60,000 nucleotides of DNA, taken from Lineus longissimus (lineage: Eukaryota > Nemertea > Pilidiophora > Heteronemertea > Lineidae). Every line of letters starts with the position of its first letter. Position 1 is the stretch's first letter. A model generated the notes under the pieces. The model ran no database searches. It had not been told where the DNA came from and saw nothing but the letters and a program-made list of their open reading frames with translations. Position numbers and translations under genes: made by a program. This document shows positions 24,501 to 37,300 of the stretch, piece after piece. The stretch spans positions 4,156,001 through 4,216,000 of the forward strand of contig NC_088312.1 of the NCBI RefSeq assembly GCF_910592395.1, given 5' to 3'.

Positions 24501-26828
24501 CTGTAAATCTATCTCTGATTTATTTCTGCGACAATGATATGTTTACTCACGCAACACATTATTTTCAGTCCATTTCCTTTCAATTGATATCTAGTGATAG
24601 AATGGGTAAAAAAGAAGAGTCTTGTCTACATGTAGTTCTCCTTATACCTCCATAGCAGTAAACTTTAATGCTGTTTGTGTTTCCATAGTTTTCAAACAAA
24701 GGCACTTCTCTTCAGACAAGGTTGGCTCAAATCAAAATATAAACTGGAGATAGTGATGACTTTTGAGTTTCCTAGTAAGAGTTTAATCAGTTCTCAAGCA
24801 AATGTCATGTGTCGTACAAGAGTCTCAAGGTTGTTTTGTCCACCGTCAGCTCATGCAAATAGCTAAAACTCTGTCTTTGACCCCAAGTGCCTACTTCTGC
24901 CAGGGGAATCACATGTAGGAGATGTAACCTCCCAATCCTCACTAAATCTTCAACGACGTCATCCTAGACTAACCGAGCTGACCTCACCATACTTTATCCT
25001 TTCCATTTCGTTATAAATTGCCACAATTCTCATCCTGAGCCATCAGTGACTCCCATCCTAGCCCAGTAAACAAGGCAAATCAACCTACCATATTGTAAAC
25101 AGGACATCAAAACAAACATGTCGATTGTCCTATCAGAGCGATTAGATCCATCTCTAATGCTAACATCACTTATTTTCAGCAGTTAAACAAATCCTGTTGT
25201 GGCGTGAAGGGCTTTGTGAAATTTGGTATCGTTTTATAGTTGAGCTGAGTAAATCTCCAGAGGAGGCAAACTCAACATAGGAACTTCTAGTTGACTGCTC
25301 ATCAAAAGGTTACAGGTCTCTGCAATCCCTGCACAAACATAAACCTACATCAGAGCTTATATGCAATAATGTCCAAATAATGCATTTGCAATTGCTAATG
25401 TTTTTGTAATTAGGCCTTTTGCTAGTTTTGAGTTGACATTCGTAACATCTCTTGGGATTTATTCCTCGTCCCTGATACTTTCATCGCTGATGTTTTTGTG
25501 GGCATATTGCTTGACAATGTTTGAATATTTTACATTAAAAGGTGAAAAGCCTGGATTTTGGTCCTTCCATAAATGCATTTGCAATTGCCAAGTGTTTGCT
25601 CTAACATGTCTAACGTTTTGATTCTAGATATCTCAGGTGGCATGGAAAAACACCTCAGTAGCAGATGACTGTCGTGTACTGTAAATCTATTTCGCTCATC
25701 ATTTGCAAGTACCCATAATACAGATGTGATCACTAACACTCTGTTAATTACCAATTCAAGTTTATTTGCAAAGCCCCAAAGGAATCATTACCCTACATGT
25801 ATAGCTTGATGTTCTCACAGGAGTCATTCCCTTTGCTCGATGTCAACTGTCCTCATTTCCATTAATCAGACAGCAGTTTCCATTAAAGTGTATTTTGATC
25901 ATCAATTCACACCCCTCCCAGCAATCCTATCCTCTGTATCCCTAATTGACGGATTGGTCCTTGGTGTGTCATCTTTTAGCACCTAAGGATGCCTCAGCCT
26001 CTTACAGCTATGACTGTAGCTTGGTTGGACTGTCTTACAGATGTTGCTATTTCTCTGTGTAGATAGATGGTCCAACCTTAGCTGTGCATGTAATCAAGTT
26101 TCGCCAATCTGACACTGCTTCAGAGACTCGAGACTTGAGAGTCATCTGCAAATAGAATTTGATATGTGCAAAAACATACATTTAAATTCAATTGAATTCA
26201 AAGCAAGAAGAAGAGCTGATATGGATATCATACATAGGTTCCCTGCATTGCAAGTCTGTGATGCTGTCTTCCTGTGGCACAGATGTGTTGATCCATGTAG
26301 CAGTTTCATTTGGCGAATTCAAGGCTCAGTGCACTTTGACAGGGAGAAAACAGGAGATGAATGGAATTAATATTACTCATGGTAGAACAACATGGCATGT
26401 GAATGGTATATTTTCTTTGCTCGAAATTGCCATTGTCAGTGATTGACTTATGGTTTTGATGGCATCTCTGCTCACAGAGACCCTGAGGTCCATTTCAACC
26501 CTTCAGCAATGTGTTAACTTTCTAGATTTAATCTGATCTTGTTGGCTCATTCACCATGTTAACTCTCAATCACTTTATGTATCAATCATCTTTGCGTCAA
26601 AAAAGTTACGATATGCGATATCTAAATGGTGAACAAAGTTCTACAAAAAGCATAGCTCGTCAAAGCAATAACCAACCATCCAGTAGATTTCCTCATTGTC
26701 ATCCAAGGTTGATGCTCATATGCGTGACCTCAAACAATTCTATATGTTTTGGCTCACTGATGAACTTGTAAGGAGGTTATTAGCATGAAGAAGTAAGTGC
26801 TAACTCTTTTATAATAAAAAAACCTAAG

Positions 26829-27329
26829 ATAACGTGAATATCTCTGCACAACTTCAGCACATTTATTTTGCTGAAGTTAACACAACTTCCAGCACAGTTT
26901 TTCAACTTCAGTACAATTATTGTGCTGAATTTGAATCACTTCTTTATCGAGTTAGCTACCATGATTATATGCAACTGGACCACTTCCATATGCTAATGCT
27001 GACTGGAAAGCAATGGGTTGCTGTCTGTGAGATGTATCTGGTATGGCTTGCTGTCTTTCCTAGATGGAGTACATAAAATATGGTGCTGAATTTGAATCAC
27101 TTCTTCAATGAGTTAGCTGCTATAAATAATCCAACGGGACCACTTCCGTATGCAAATGCTGACTGTAAAGCATTGGATTTTTGTCTGTAAGATCATGAGG
27201 CAGCTAGCAATATCTGGCATGGCTTGCTGTCTTTCCTAGATGGAGACTTAACCATATGATTTTTCTTCACAGTTGTAGTTAAAAAACACCAACTCAGGAT
27301 GGACATAACATGAATATCTCTGCACAACT
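26829..27329. repeat. Nested duplication with hairpins
   Basis: Outer copies ending GAATATCTCTGCACAACT lie at 26829-26853 and 27305-27329. Between them a unit starting GTGCTGAATTTGAATCACTT is repeated at 26922 and 27083 (161-bp period), both ending GCTTGCTGTCTTTCCTAGAT. The left portion folds: AACTTCAGCA (26850-26859) pairs with TGCTGAAGTT (26869-26878), and a second near-palindrome of the same words lies at 26903-26933. No coding frame spans it convincingly. Confidence 0.8.
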
Positions 27330-29787
27330 CGATCATTTCTTTCTTATTTGGTAAACATTGATAGTATCAGATGATCTGTCACAGGACAGTCTCTGTTTAT
27401 TTTCCACTGATATTGAGAACAGCAGTAAATGTGTTTGCCCAAATCTCTTCAAAGAAGATTGTACCACATCTCTATATTTTCTAGCAACTTACACAATCCT
27501 TTCCCATGACGCGAGCGTGTTCGAAGGTGTTAACCAACAGGGTATACTGTGCCGTCAGTAGGAAAACAGACAGGAAAACTGAGGGTTTTGGTTCTCTGAT
27601 GGTGCACCTGCCAAGTTCCCACTCGACACTGATGGAACCTCAGCACAATTATCTCCTGAGTGCAGTTGCGCTCCTCTTATAAGATGTAGTCTTCTCTCAG
27701 TGTTGGTGGGTTTATTTGAGAAGAGATGCATCTAGTGATGGTTAGAAAGCCATTCTGTTGTTTGTTTTGTTTTTGGTTCTTCTTCTGCCAGTGCTAGGAC
27801 TGCTGGTGTAGATACTTATGCAGGATTTCTTCTAGTTACATGTATACATAGAGTTGAGATAATAAGCTAAAAAGAGTCACTATAACAAACTATTTGTCTA
27901 TCAAAACCACAATCGAGAAATCACAAGCACCATGGCATTGTCTGCTTTTTGCCGATGAACTCAAAGTGCCCGCAGCAACACTGGAGGCCATGCAATGATT
28001 AATTGCATCAAATGATATCCACTTTTCAATGTTATAAAGTTACAATTACACTTTTTATCGATCTCTGACTGACATATCTGGAAATTAAAGGTCCATTACC
28101 TGTGTATTACTGCAATCCTGTAATTTCAATCATTGATCTTTGAAAAAAATATGCAAGGTTAATTTGTTGTCTGGTTTGTCATGGGGATTCTATCATTGAT
28201 TGGGGTTTCGTCGTTGGTGACCTCTTGTGAAATGAGTTCACTTCCCTTGACTGTTTTTTTGCTTGCCAAATATTTACTGCAGCATTGATTTGCCTCAAGG
28301 AAATGTGTGGTTGTGGTTTAGAGCTAAACTACACTGTACACAACATGAGATCTGTAAATTGCTGGATTGATAATTTTGATTTTATCACACATCACAGCGA
28401 TGACAGACTTTGGAATCATGTAATTTTGTTTCAAACATATTTAACCTGGAGGTCACTGTTTAATGTGTACAACTGCAGCTCTTGGCATTTTAAGCCAATT
28501 TAGGGCAAATTAGTCCATGACACGAAACTCTCTTTCCTAATCAAAATGATGGGGGTCTTCCCATTTCTGTAACAGTGTGCCCAGCAGGGCTCATTGGTCA
28601 CACCCATGAGGCCACTTTTATCTAATTTCTGGGTTCACAGGTGAGCTCATATTGATTTAACAGATATCAGATATCAGAAAAATTGAGATTATGAAGTTTT
28701 CAAGTTTTCAAGTTTCCAAACTTCTACTAAGTGGCGTGGAACCTCACACTCTCCTTCAAAAAGGTGTTCTTTTGGTTCGTTTTCCTGGCAGTACTAGTGA
28801 GACCAAATTCCATCATTACCAACAGCCCTTGGGTCAATTGCACTTTTTGGTGTCAGTTCATAAAGGTTAGTAATTGTTGTGGGGACTTCGAAAACACCTT
28901 GGTTTTAATGTATAAATGATAATGTATTAGCCTTCTTTTGATCACAGAGGATTGGTGAGACAGAACGAGTGAAAAAAAAAGAGCGTTTCGTCCCATCCCG
29001 TTTCCTCCTCTTTCTGTCTTCCTGTCCATTATATTTGTTAATCAGTACTTTGATGATCCTCTTCATCGATCTGCAGAAGGAAATTAGCAACTTGCAGTAT
29101 TAATTGGGAATCTGATGTGTTGCTAACTAACGAAGGTCATCAAACCTTTCGGAACACTTAGGAGAGAATGCCGTAGCTGTGCCTCCTTAATTGGGGCCAG
29201 GGAGCTCCTTAACAACTTTCTTGACATTTCTAGATGCCATGTCAGATTGGCGTATGGAAACACAACCTTGTTGCCAGGGTCCTACATAAAGATGTCTAAT
29301 CCTTGCAAGGGCACATCGCAACCTGCTAACCAGCCAATTCGTCACTTTATAAAAGCAGGAATTTAGAACTTATGAGGAGGCATTTGCCACCATGGGGCTT
29401 ATAGGGCTTCTGATTGTTGTGCATCTAAACAACAGTCTTCCCAATTTTGGCTTGAGGAAAGTAATGAGTTGGCACTTGTGCCAGGTGCTTGGAATATCTC
29501 TACCAATCCTCCTTTTAACCCTCTGTTCATTGCTGTTTCTCCAGGGGAGGGGGATGAATTACTGATACCATACCGTAACACTATCTCTGTGTCCTTTAGG
29601 AAAGTACCTCATTGAATGTGAGGCAATAATTTTCATTTCATGTCATTCAGCGAACATCAGCAAGTCATCATTATCACATAGAAATGTCAACAAACTGAAG
29701 TTTCAACTTGCTGTAATACCTTGCCATCTCATTTCAAGTTTTAGAAATGATTGTATCGTAGAAACCTTGAAGCCCTAGGAGTGAGGT

Positions 29788-30104
29788 TGCGAAGCGTCGC
29801 TGATCAGGAAATTTGCGATACCCCTCCCACCAATTAGGATCTGACTCAATCAGGTGTAACGCATTCTTCCACTTGGTCTGTCCATCATCGCAGCCCGAGA
29901 TAGATTTTACGGATTACTACATCCTAGCTTGCCATAATGAGAAGATAATCCGGTTAGGGGAGCTAACGCCGCGCTGTCAATCATCCAGGCTCAGATTACC
30001 CATATTTGAAATAGAAGATTTAAGAAGAATGGTGCGTCACAAGATAGTCATCGGTGTTGAGTACGGCTCGTCACGATGCCCAAATTTGATCCGAAAATCT
30101 TTAT
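29788..30104. promoter_or_regulatory. CpG-retaining islet, candidate enhancer upstream of exon 2
   Basis: About 17 CpGs by eye in 310 bases, several times the local background. It contains CTGTCAATCA at 29974-29983, the complement of the PBX-MEIS consensus TGATTGACAG, and ATAATCC, an OTX-type word, at 29945-29951. A 97-codon open frame crosses it but matches nothing known. Function is inferred only. Confidence 0.3.
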
Positions 30105-30878
30105 AGAAAGACTCAGTGGGGACCCATGCACCTCCTGTTTCATACAGACCCATGTATCAGTCATTATTGTGTCATTTTCTCCTGAATTTGTACCTGACAC
30201 CTCCTGCAACATTTTTATGCTAATCAGATTTGCCATGTTGCAAAATCTGTGGTGATTTTCCCACCCATGTCGAAAAGTAATTATGAGGGAAATAATTTTC
30301 TTGACGACCCAATATCTTTTCCGCATATTATTGGTCTTCGATAATACACTATTCTACCATCTATTTAACATGTCATGTAAGGTGGTTATTGTTGTTACAG
30401 TTAACTGCATTCATTGCTACTTCTTATTACTCTGCTGGGGTTTTGAGTAATGAGGCATCAATTTGACGCAAAATGTGTCAAACAATTCTTCAGTTATATT
30501 AGAAATAAATTTGTCTATCGATATTTTTAAAATTGCACTGATTGTCCTGATGTTGTATCGCGTGTGTCACACCCAAGTTTGACAAAAAACAGTTTATTTA
30601 AACAAAGATGTCAATGCTACATTTGTCACAAAATCTATCTTGGGTCTCCTCGGTTGAGTTTTTTTTATTCAAGCAGGAATTCATTTAGGGAAAAATGGCA
30701 GATATCAAATGAATAATTAAGACATGGTACACATGTGTTTTTTAAATGATCATAACATAGCTGAACAAATAAATTGCTCTCGATTTCTTCCAAGGTTTAG
30801 ACATTTCTTTAGAGATTAAAATTTAAAATCGGCTCCAAAGGCAGATTTATTTAATATTTTCTGCTTATCTCTTTACAG

Positions 30879-31066
30879 TGTGAAAGCACCGATGAAAGAC
30901 CCGCCCAAGAGCAATCCAAGCAAGCGCCACCGGGAACGTTTGAACGGAGAGCTCGACCACTTGGCCAGCCTACTACCATTTGAACAGAGCATCATTTCAA
31001 AATTAGACAAGCTTTCCATACTCCGGCTAAGTGTCAGCTACCTCCGAACGAAAAGTTATTGCCAAG
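30879..31066 (+). CDS. AHR: AHR coding exon 2 (bHLH domain)
   Basis: Encodes 62 full codons plus one split base at each end. It opens with VKAPMKDPP, then [16 protein letters not shown] (basic region and helix 1: the KRHRER residues contact DNA and form the second NLS cluster), the loop [11 protein letters not shown], and helix 2 [20 protein letters not shown]. Every conserved AHR bHLH position I know is present, and the domain has no gap or stop. The acceptor follows CTTATCTCTTTACAG (ends 30878); the donor GTAAAT starts at 31067. The exon ends in phase 1 after ...SYCQ. The helix 1 and 2 residues allow dimerisation with ARNT/tango and, with the basic region, binding of the GCGTG core. As I recall, vertebrate AHR exon 2 has the same borders, which supports orthology rather than a retrocopy. 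ARNT, SIM and other bHLH-PAS proteins differ clearly in the basic region. Confidence 0.97.
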
Positions 31067-31105
31067 GTAAATCACTTAACTTGATTATGTTTTGAACTTC
31101 AGCTG

Positions 31106-31119
31106 CCCCCCCCCCCCCC
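31106..31119. repeat. Run of 14 C just after the exon 2 donor
   Basis: Uninterrupted C tract starting 39 bases inside intron 2. In RNA it would be a poly-C site of the PCBP/hnRNP K type; any splicing role is inference. Confidence 0.9.
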
Positions 31120-34100
31120 TACTCCAATGCCCCCTGGCTACACCCCGTGGTAAACCTGTATATCTCCATCATCTAATCCCAAGCCTTCTTAGTACACTTG
31201 CCCTATCATCCTGAGCAATCACCCATAGACTATGATAGAGACAATTTTTCCATTTTCTCAACTAGGACACCATTTCATGGGAAACCTTAGCTGTTATTGT
31301 CTCGGTGGCAATTTCCTTAATCAGGATCGATCACTATAGCGTATCCCATCATTTCCTTGCTGTGATTGGCAGACCATGGCGAAATGCAGACAATGCCATT
31401 TGTGAATAATCGGCAATGGTCTTAGTCAGTCAACAGCTCACAGTTAGCTGAGCTTTATTTGCTGAAATACTTTTGAATTAAATTCATTTCTTCTCGATTT
31501 ACCTAAATTTCGTTAACTAGGAGTTAAGTCATAGTCAGTTAGCCTTGTTGGGGTACCCTTAGCTGAACCTTAGAGAACAAGCTCTTAGCGTAGGTGATAG
31601 GTCTAAACCACCTTTCTTTCTTTATGAGAGAACTACTTTAACAATACCTTTGCCGGATATGATGGGAAATAAAAACACAGCCACACATGGCCTAAAAGAG
31701 CAGCAGGAGTCTTGAAACTCCATGGATATCCCCTCCCACTTCGGTCATGTTTCAGTTGTTAAACCTTAATCTAAGTGACCACTGCAGAGCTGTCCATCCC
31801 CTCTCGTGAACCTTGATTTTCCCCATGCCCAATTGTCATTTGATGAGATTATTGACGTTTTTGTTCGGACAAGATTGTTGGCCAATTTTCTCTGCTCCCG
31901 CTGACCTACTTGCTGTGACTCTTCTCATCAGGAAATATTCACTGGCCACGAGTGTCGCATTACGAGAACAACCACTGTTTCAGATGAAGCTAGACTCTGC
32001 AGATAACTTAATGGGAAGATCCTGTGGTAGGTTCTTTGAATAATCAAGCAGCTTTTATTTTGAAACAAATAAATAGAAGAAATGATATACAAATGTAAGT
32101 ACAGGATTGTAGTATTGAAAGAACATTTTGTTGCAGTTGTTTTAGTTTTGTCAGGGTCACATGAAGTTGTGTGAAGTGCACCATGGACAATAATTCTTAC
32201 CCTAGTGACATGTGTTTATCTCCGGTGAAATAAAGATCAGTATGTCTGCAGGTGTCGTTGCAGGCATGCACGTGGCAGAATTCTACGGCTGCAATAAATA
32301 TCTGTTTGACTTACACCAAGGTACTGCAAGGCTTTCAAGCTAAAACAACTTCAAAAGGCTGAAGAAACTACATGTACATATACGCACATGTATTAATAAA
32401 TTGACAGAAATCATATGTTCAAAAAAGCAATTGGACTATCTGCATGTATCTGTTGAGATGCTGAACACTGTCTCTGCACTCGCTGTCCCCCACAAGGGAC
32501 TGACCCCTTTCAAATAGTCCCATCATATATTCTTCATCCTCAACAAAGATAACTTCATTTAATTAATGATAGACAAGAACGGAATTAGACTCAAAGGTCT
32601 CCATGGACTGAACTATAATTTTCTCTATTCGACATTGGGGATGTTCCGGGTATTGTCTAGTGCAAATCCCACAGTTATAATTGGGGATTTACCAGCACCC
32701 CTAGTCGGCACCAATCAAAGTTTTACGCTGGTTTCATCATTTTTGTTGTCAGTCATTTTGGAAAGTGTAATTTACCATAAAAAGCAATAGCTTGCTATAT
32801 AATTACTGCGAAGAAAGGAGGAGCATGGCAAATCATAAGAAGCGGGATTCCACACAATGAGAATTTGCAGGGGTACTGTGGCTCTGTCGGTCAGGAGTGT
32901 GGGGGTGGGTCGTCTTTGTCTTAGCGGCAGGACTCCCTAGGATTCCTGTTCTGGGACCCATTAAACTAATTAATGTCATCTTCAGTAGACTGATGAGTAT
33001 TTTGGGACTGGTTAATTACCTTGAGTAAATAGCCTAAATACTCTAGATGATAGATCCAGGCACAATTACTGCAGAAATGTGCGTGTCTGACATTTTCTAT
33101 ATGCACTGCCGGAAAAGGTTGATCTCGGTTATTTTGAGTCAATCTTGAACAGTTGATTTGTTGTTTGTATTCTGAAATTAATCGTCAACCTAATCAATAT
33201 TAATTGTTTTTTGAAGAAATTGGAAGTTGGGAAAGCAGCATGGCTTGAATATAGAAGTTTCAGCACGAGTTAAACTTTTAATGGATCCTATCCTGATGAA
33301 GGAAATTTCAAGATAAGTAATCGTGTGACAGAGGCAAATAGACAACTTGTTATGCCAGTAATTGGAAACCAGATGGTAGTTTCTTCTAAAAATCGTTGAC
33401 CAGAAGTCGTGATAGCAGATGAAAGTAGCTTCATTCACAATCTATGAAACCCACTTTATGGTCGAAGACAGTATTTGCCGCAAAATTGGAAGGTTAGACA
33501 TGCAATTTTGGAGTTAGCAAAACTTTTGATCAGGGAAAAGATGACACTGAATTTAAGTGACACAAGTAACTGTTGATGTTTTGCTGAATTCCCTTTGAAG
33601 AGCTGTCACAAAAATTGTATCCATTTTACATCTTATTTTAGAAGGGATATCATCATCACATCATGTGTATTATGTTAACGATATAAATACGACATTATTT
33701 CCAATCAAAAGTTGACACCCTAACAACGTAGCAGTACCGTAGTTTGTCGCCAGCCTTACGATATTATGACAGAAAATGTAGGAAGCTGCTCTGAATTTCT
33801 TGATTGACAACATCTAAAATATCAGCAAGGTGTCGTCCCCCTCGTTAACCTGACAGTAATTAGCAAGTTTTTTAGCTGTGAGAATGTTTGGAGGTAATGG
33901 GCTCATTTAGAAGATCATGCCAATTAAAGAAGCTTGTTACATCCGTAATGAGCACACCTCTTAGATTGGCCATAAGAAGTCTTCCTTAAATTTTCCTAAC
34001 TTGCTAATGATGTAACTTCTGTAATTTGAATGTGGGCAGAGTTTGTTAAGAAGTTTGGACAAGTTACTCATGGTAAGAAAGACTACCATAACTTAATGGC

Positions 34101-34202
34101 AGATGAAATATCGAGATAAATTCTCAGGGCATAAAAAATGTACGAGAACTTTGCAGGTTGGTAGTAGTAAAATCCCTCCTATATACGCCAGAAAAGATTT
34201 TT

Positions 34203-34345
34203 AGCTCAGCTAACTTTTGTCAGCTGAGCTGGTAAAATAGCTATTTAAGAAGCATATGTCCATACATTCGTCAGTCCCTTCGTCCGTCAATCAGTCTGTT
34301 CGGCCGTCTGTTTGGCCGTCCATCTGTCCACCGGCACATTATAGT
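34203..34345 (+). mobile_element. Fragment of an AGCTCAGCT-hairpin repeat
   Basis: AGCTCAGCT (34203-34211) pairs perfectly with AGCTGAGCT (34222-34230) and is followed by a degenerate GTCC/GTCT tract (TTCGTCCGTCAATCAG, GGCCGTCTGTTTGGCCGTCC). The order of 5' hairpin then GTC-type microsatellite is the same as in the elements at 17975 and 41016. The right end is not definable. Confidence 0.5.
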
Positions 34346-37300
34346 TTCAATCCGCGAAGGTAAGTAAATTTGTCGAAGTGGGGAGGGGGCCTGTGCACTT
34401 GAAGATTTCTTCAGGCATGCCAACTGAAGATATCGTAAAGAGTTTCCTCGCCTCAATGGTTGTTCAAACAGAAAGGCATTTATTGCTTCTCAACATCCAT
34501 CCATACAAGCTGCGAGTACGCTTCTTTCATATGACTTTATTTTTAAGCCAGCCTCATCAATTCTAGTTACTGGATCAGTCCCGACAACCTGATTTGTAGA
34601 AACAGCTTCTAGACAGACGGGCCGATTATAATAACAGAGGTGATGATTATGAATATCAAAATGAAGCATTTTGTTGCCATTGGTTACTGAAAATCACAAC
34701 AGAGGATAAATATTTCATGAACGGGGCAGTATCGATCACTTACGTAGACGTTGTTGGTTTGAGTTGAGAACATTTTCCATGGCTTTGACAGTTGTAAAGG
34801 ATACTCTGGCCATACTCGTTGCAATAAAAATATCTGTAAACAGGGTGCTGCAGTTTAAAGACCGAGGAACAAGTCGTTGCTAAAAATAACTTGCTTTAGA
34901 TTTGAAGGAAGACAGTGGTTTGGAAAAGTATCAGAAATTTCAAAAACATTCTTCTGTAGCAAGCTTTTACAGTTTACAGTATCTTAAAATAAACCATGCA
35001 AATATTAGAAGGACCAAACAACATAGAATAATTACTGTTATCATATTAAACAATGATACATTTCCACCCCATCCATGATTGCCTGCTCTTGATTGATAGC
35101 ACAATCCCAGCAGTCTGGTCTTCTCCCTGAGGGCCAGTGGTCATCCATCCCTTGACCAAGCTAATACGTGGACATGACCCTCTGACACCTGACATCTCCC
35201 AGACCTGCCTTAATCTACTGTCATTATTCCGTCCGTAGTCAAACATTAGGGGCTAATTGTACATGCCTTGGCTATTTATTATAAAGGAATGGTCTTTGCT
35301 GGAACATTGTTGTGTTTGCCATCATCACTGGGAATGGGTTACGAATTAATGGATTCCTCTTTACCGAAGGATGGAAATGCCTGCTACAGATGAAACGTAC
35401 ATACAATCACTAAAAGCCACTGTTTACAGTAAAGGTATCATATAAATTCAATGTACAATCACAAATAAATGTTAAAGTCTTTTTGCTCCTAACCCGGTGC
35501 GAACGCAGCATCAGTCAAATGCCCGTACAGACACCTCACTCCGCCACAGGACTGAAGATATAGTACATAGGTTGGCTGAACGGAGAAGAAGAAGTGGAAA
35601 AAGTTCCCTGGATTTGTCCTGCATCTTGCCATCAAAAATCCTAAGAAAATTCAAAGTGACTCAGCTCAACCATGATGAGCAGACATTTTCCAAATCGTGC
35701 AAACCGACCCAATCATTTCCGACAACATACTTGAACATCAAGCAACACTATTGAACAGCGCTCACAATGGCCATCTCATCAGGAGAGATGCACCCATCTT
35801 AGCAGACTCTGCACGCTACCAGAGCATGGCTCCGTTAATTGGGTGCCTAGTTTATTTGCCATACCTCAGCGACTTTCTCAGCATCTGATGCCCTTTAATC
35901 ATTTCAAAGTGATCCATTAGATCCAGGAATTTTCTACGTTAATCGAGCATGAGTCCGGGTCTGATCACAAAATAGGCTCCTGACTCAACTCTTAGAACGT
36001 CCCCTCGCATGATTTTCTTCAGTATACTGTCATCCATTCAAAAAGCAGTGGAATGGTAGAACGATTCAAATATTTTCTGTCATAATTTAGAGCCTTTGCA
36101 GCCTTTTGATTAAGGAGTTTACTTGAGCTGAGCTGAATCAGCTTTCTGTAGCCAGAGACATTTTACACACATCCATTCCATGCAACAGTGTATCTCATCA
36201 AGTTGTGCATACAGGCACCCATTTAAAATAGGGAGCAACATCAAGTTCCATGGTATCTTTTGGCACCATAGTGATGACATGTGACACACCGATAGAAGAA
36301 GAATTGGTCTTATTACCTGCTATTTACATTGTTAAAATCGCGCATAATGTTGGCGAAGGTTCGGCATTGTGGGGTTTTGTATCTGGCGCATAGGAAGGAG
36401 GAGTCAACAGGCCATCATGCCGTACCTCAAGTACCGAACCATTATGACGAGACAATGGCGGTAATGTCATCCATTGTCCTTGAAGTGCACTCGAAAGATG
36501 TTAATAGGGTCTCAAGAAGTTTATGTAGTGCAGCGCTGCATTGTGCGGCCTTCAGCAACGCTGGTATCACAAATACCTTTTTGGATGAATGCCTTTCATG
36601 GTACTATTCTGAATGCGTAATTTCACCATGCGAGAAATGAAAATGTCAACTCGAGTTGCCATTCGTCTCTTTCAATGTGTTCATTTATCAACTTGTCACA
36701 CTTTTCTGATATTAGTATATTGGAGCTTTTTATATCACCATATTTATTCCCTTTATTGGGAGTAGTTGCTGATGTAGTAGGTCTACATGCATAATAATTA
36801 GCGATTTATTCAAGAATTGAATATGTGAGTGTTCAATCTTGTGCAAGTCTTATTGCATTTGAGTAATAAAAAGCACTTGAAGGTTCGTCAAGTTTTCAAT
36901 AGATTCTGTACGGAAGTGTTTTAACACTCTCTGCACAGAAAAAAAGGTTCTTTTTATTTGAATCAAGGACTTTTCATTCAGTTATCAGCTTTGGTACTGT
37001 TCTGATTGTTAAAAATTCAGAGAAGTGATGAGAACAAACAATGTAAAGTGATATGTTAAATAAGTTTTATGGTAATTGAAGTTCAACGAAATTTATTATC
37101 TCCATGAAAACTGGAGAAAGTAGAATCCAAACCTTTGTGTTTCTGTGATTGCGAATGATGACTTTTGTTGAAATTCTAATTGGTAACATATATGCCTAAA
37201 CTTGTAACTAATACAGTAAAAAATAGTAACTCTTGTTGACCTCAGTTAAGCACAAGCAGCGCAGGGAAAAACTTTTAAGTGAAGTAATAATGTTATGTTA

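Larger units (their letters stand above)
19073..30878 (+). other. AHR intron 1, second part
   Basis: No gene recognised. It holds a 70-bp-spaced duplication (20470-20577), a G21 run (21516-21536), an exact 17-base repeat (25379-25395 and 25572-25588), the nested duplication at 26829-27330 and a CpG-retaining islet at 29788-30104. It ends with the exon 2 acceptor. Confidence 0.6.

Noticed and set aside
35497-35754. Frame containing AERRRRSGKSSL, resembling the AHR N-terminal basic block
   Set aside because: It lies downstream of exon 2 and has no phase-matching donor; the real exon 1 with YATKRRRR is at 11203.
36329-36640. 103-codon frame
   Set aside because: No similarity to a known protein, no conserved motif and no splice signals in phase with AHR.
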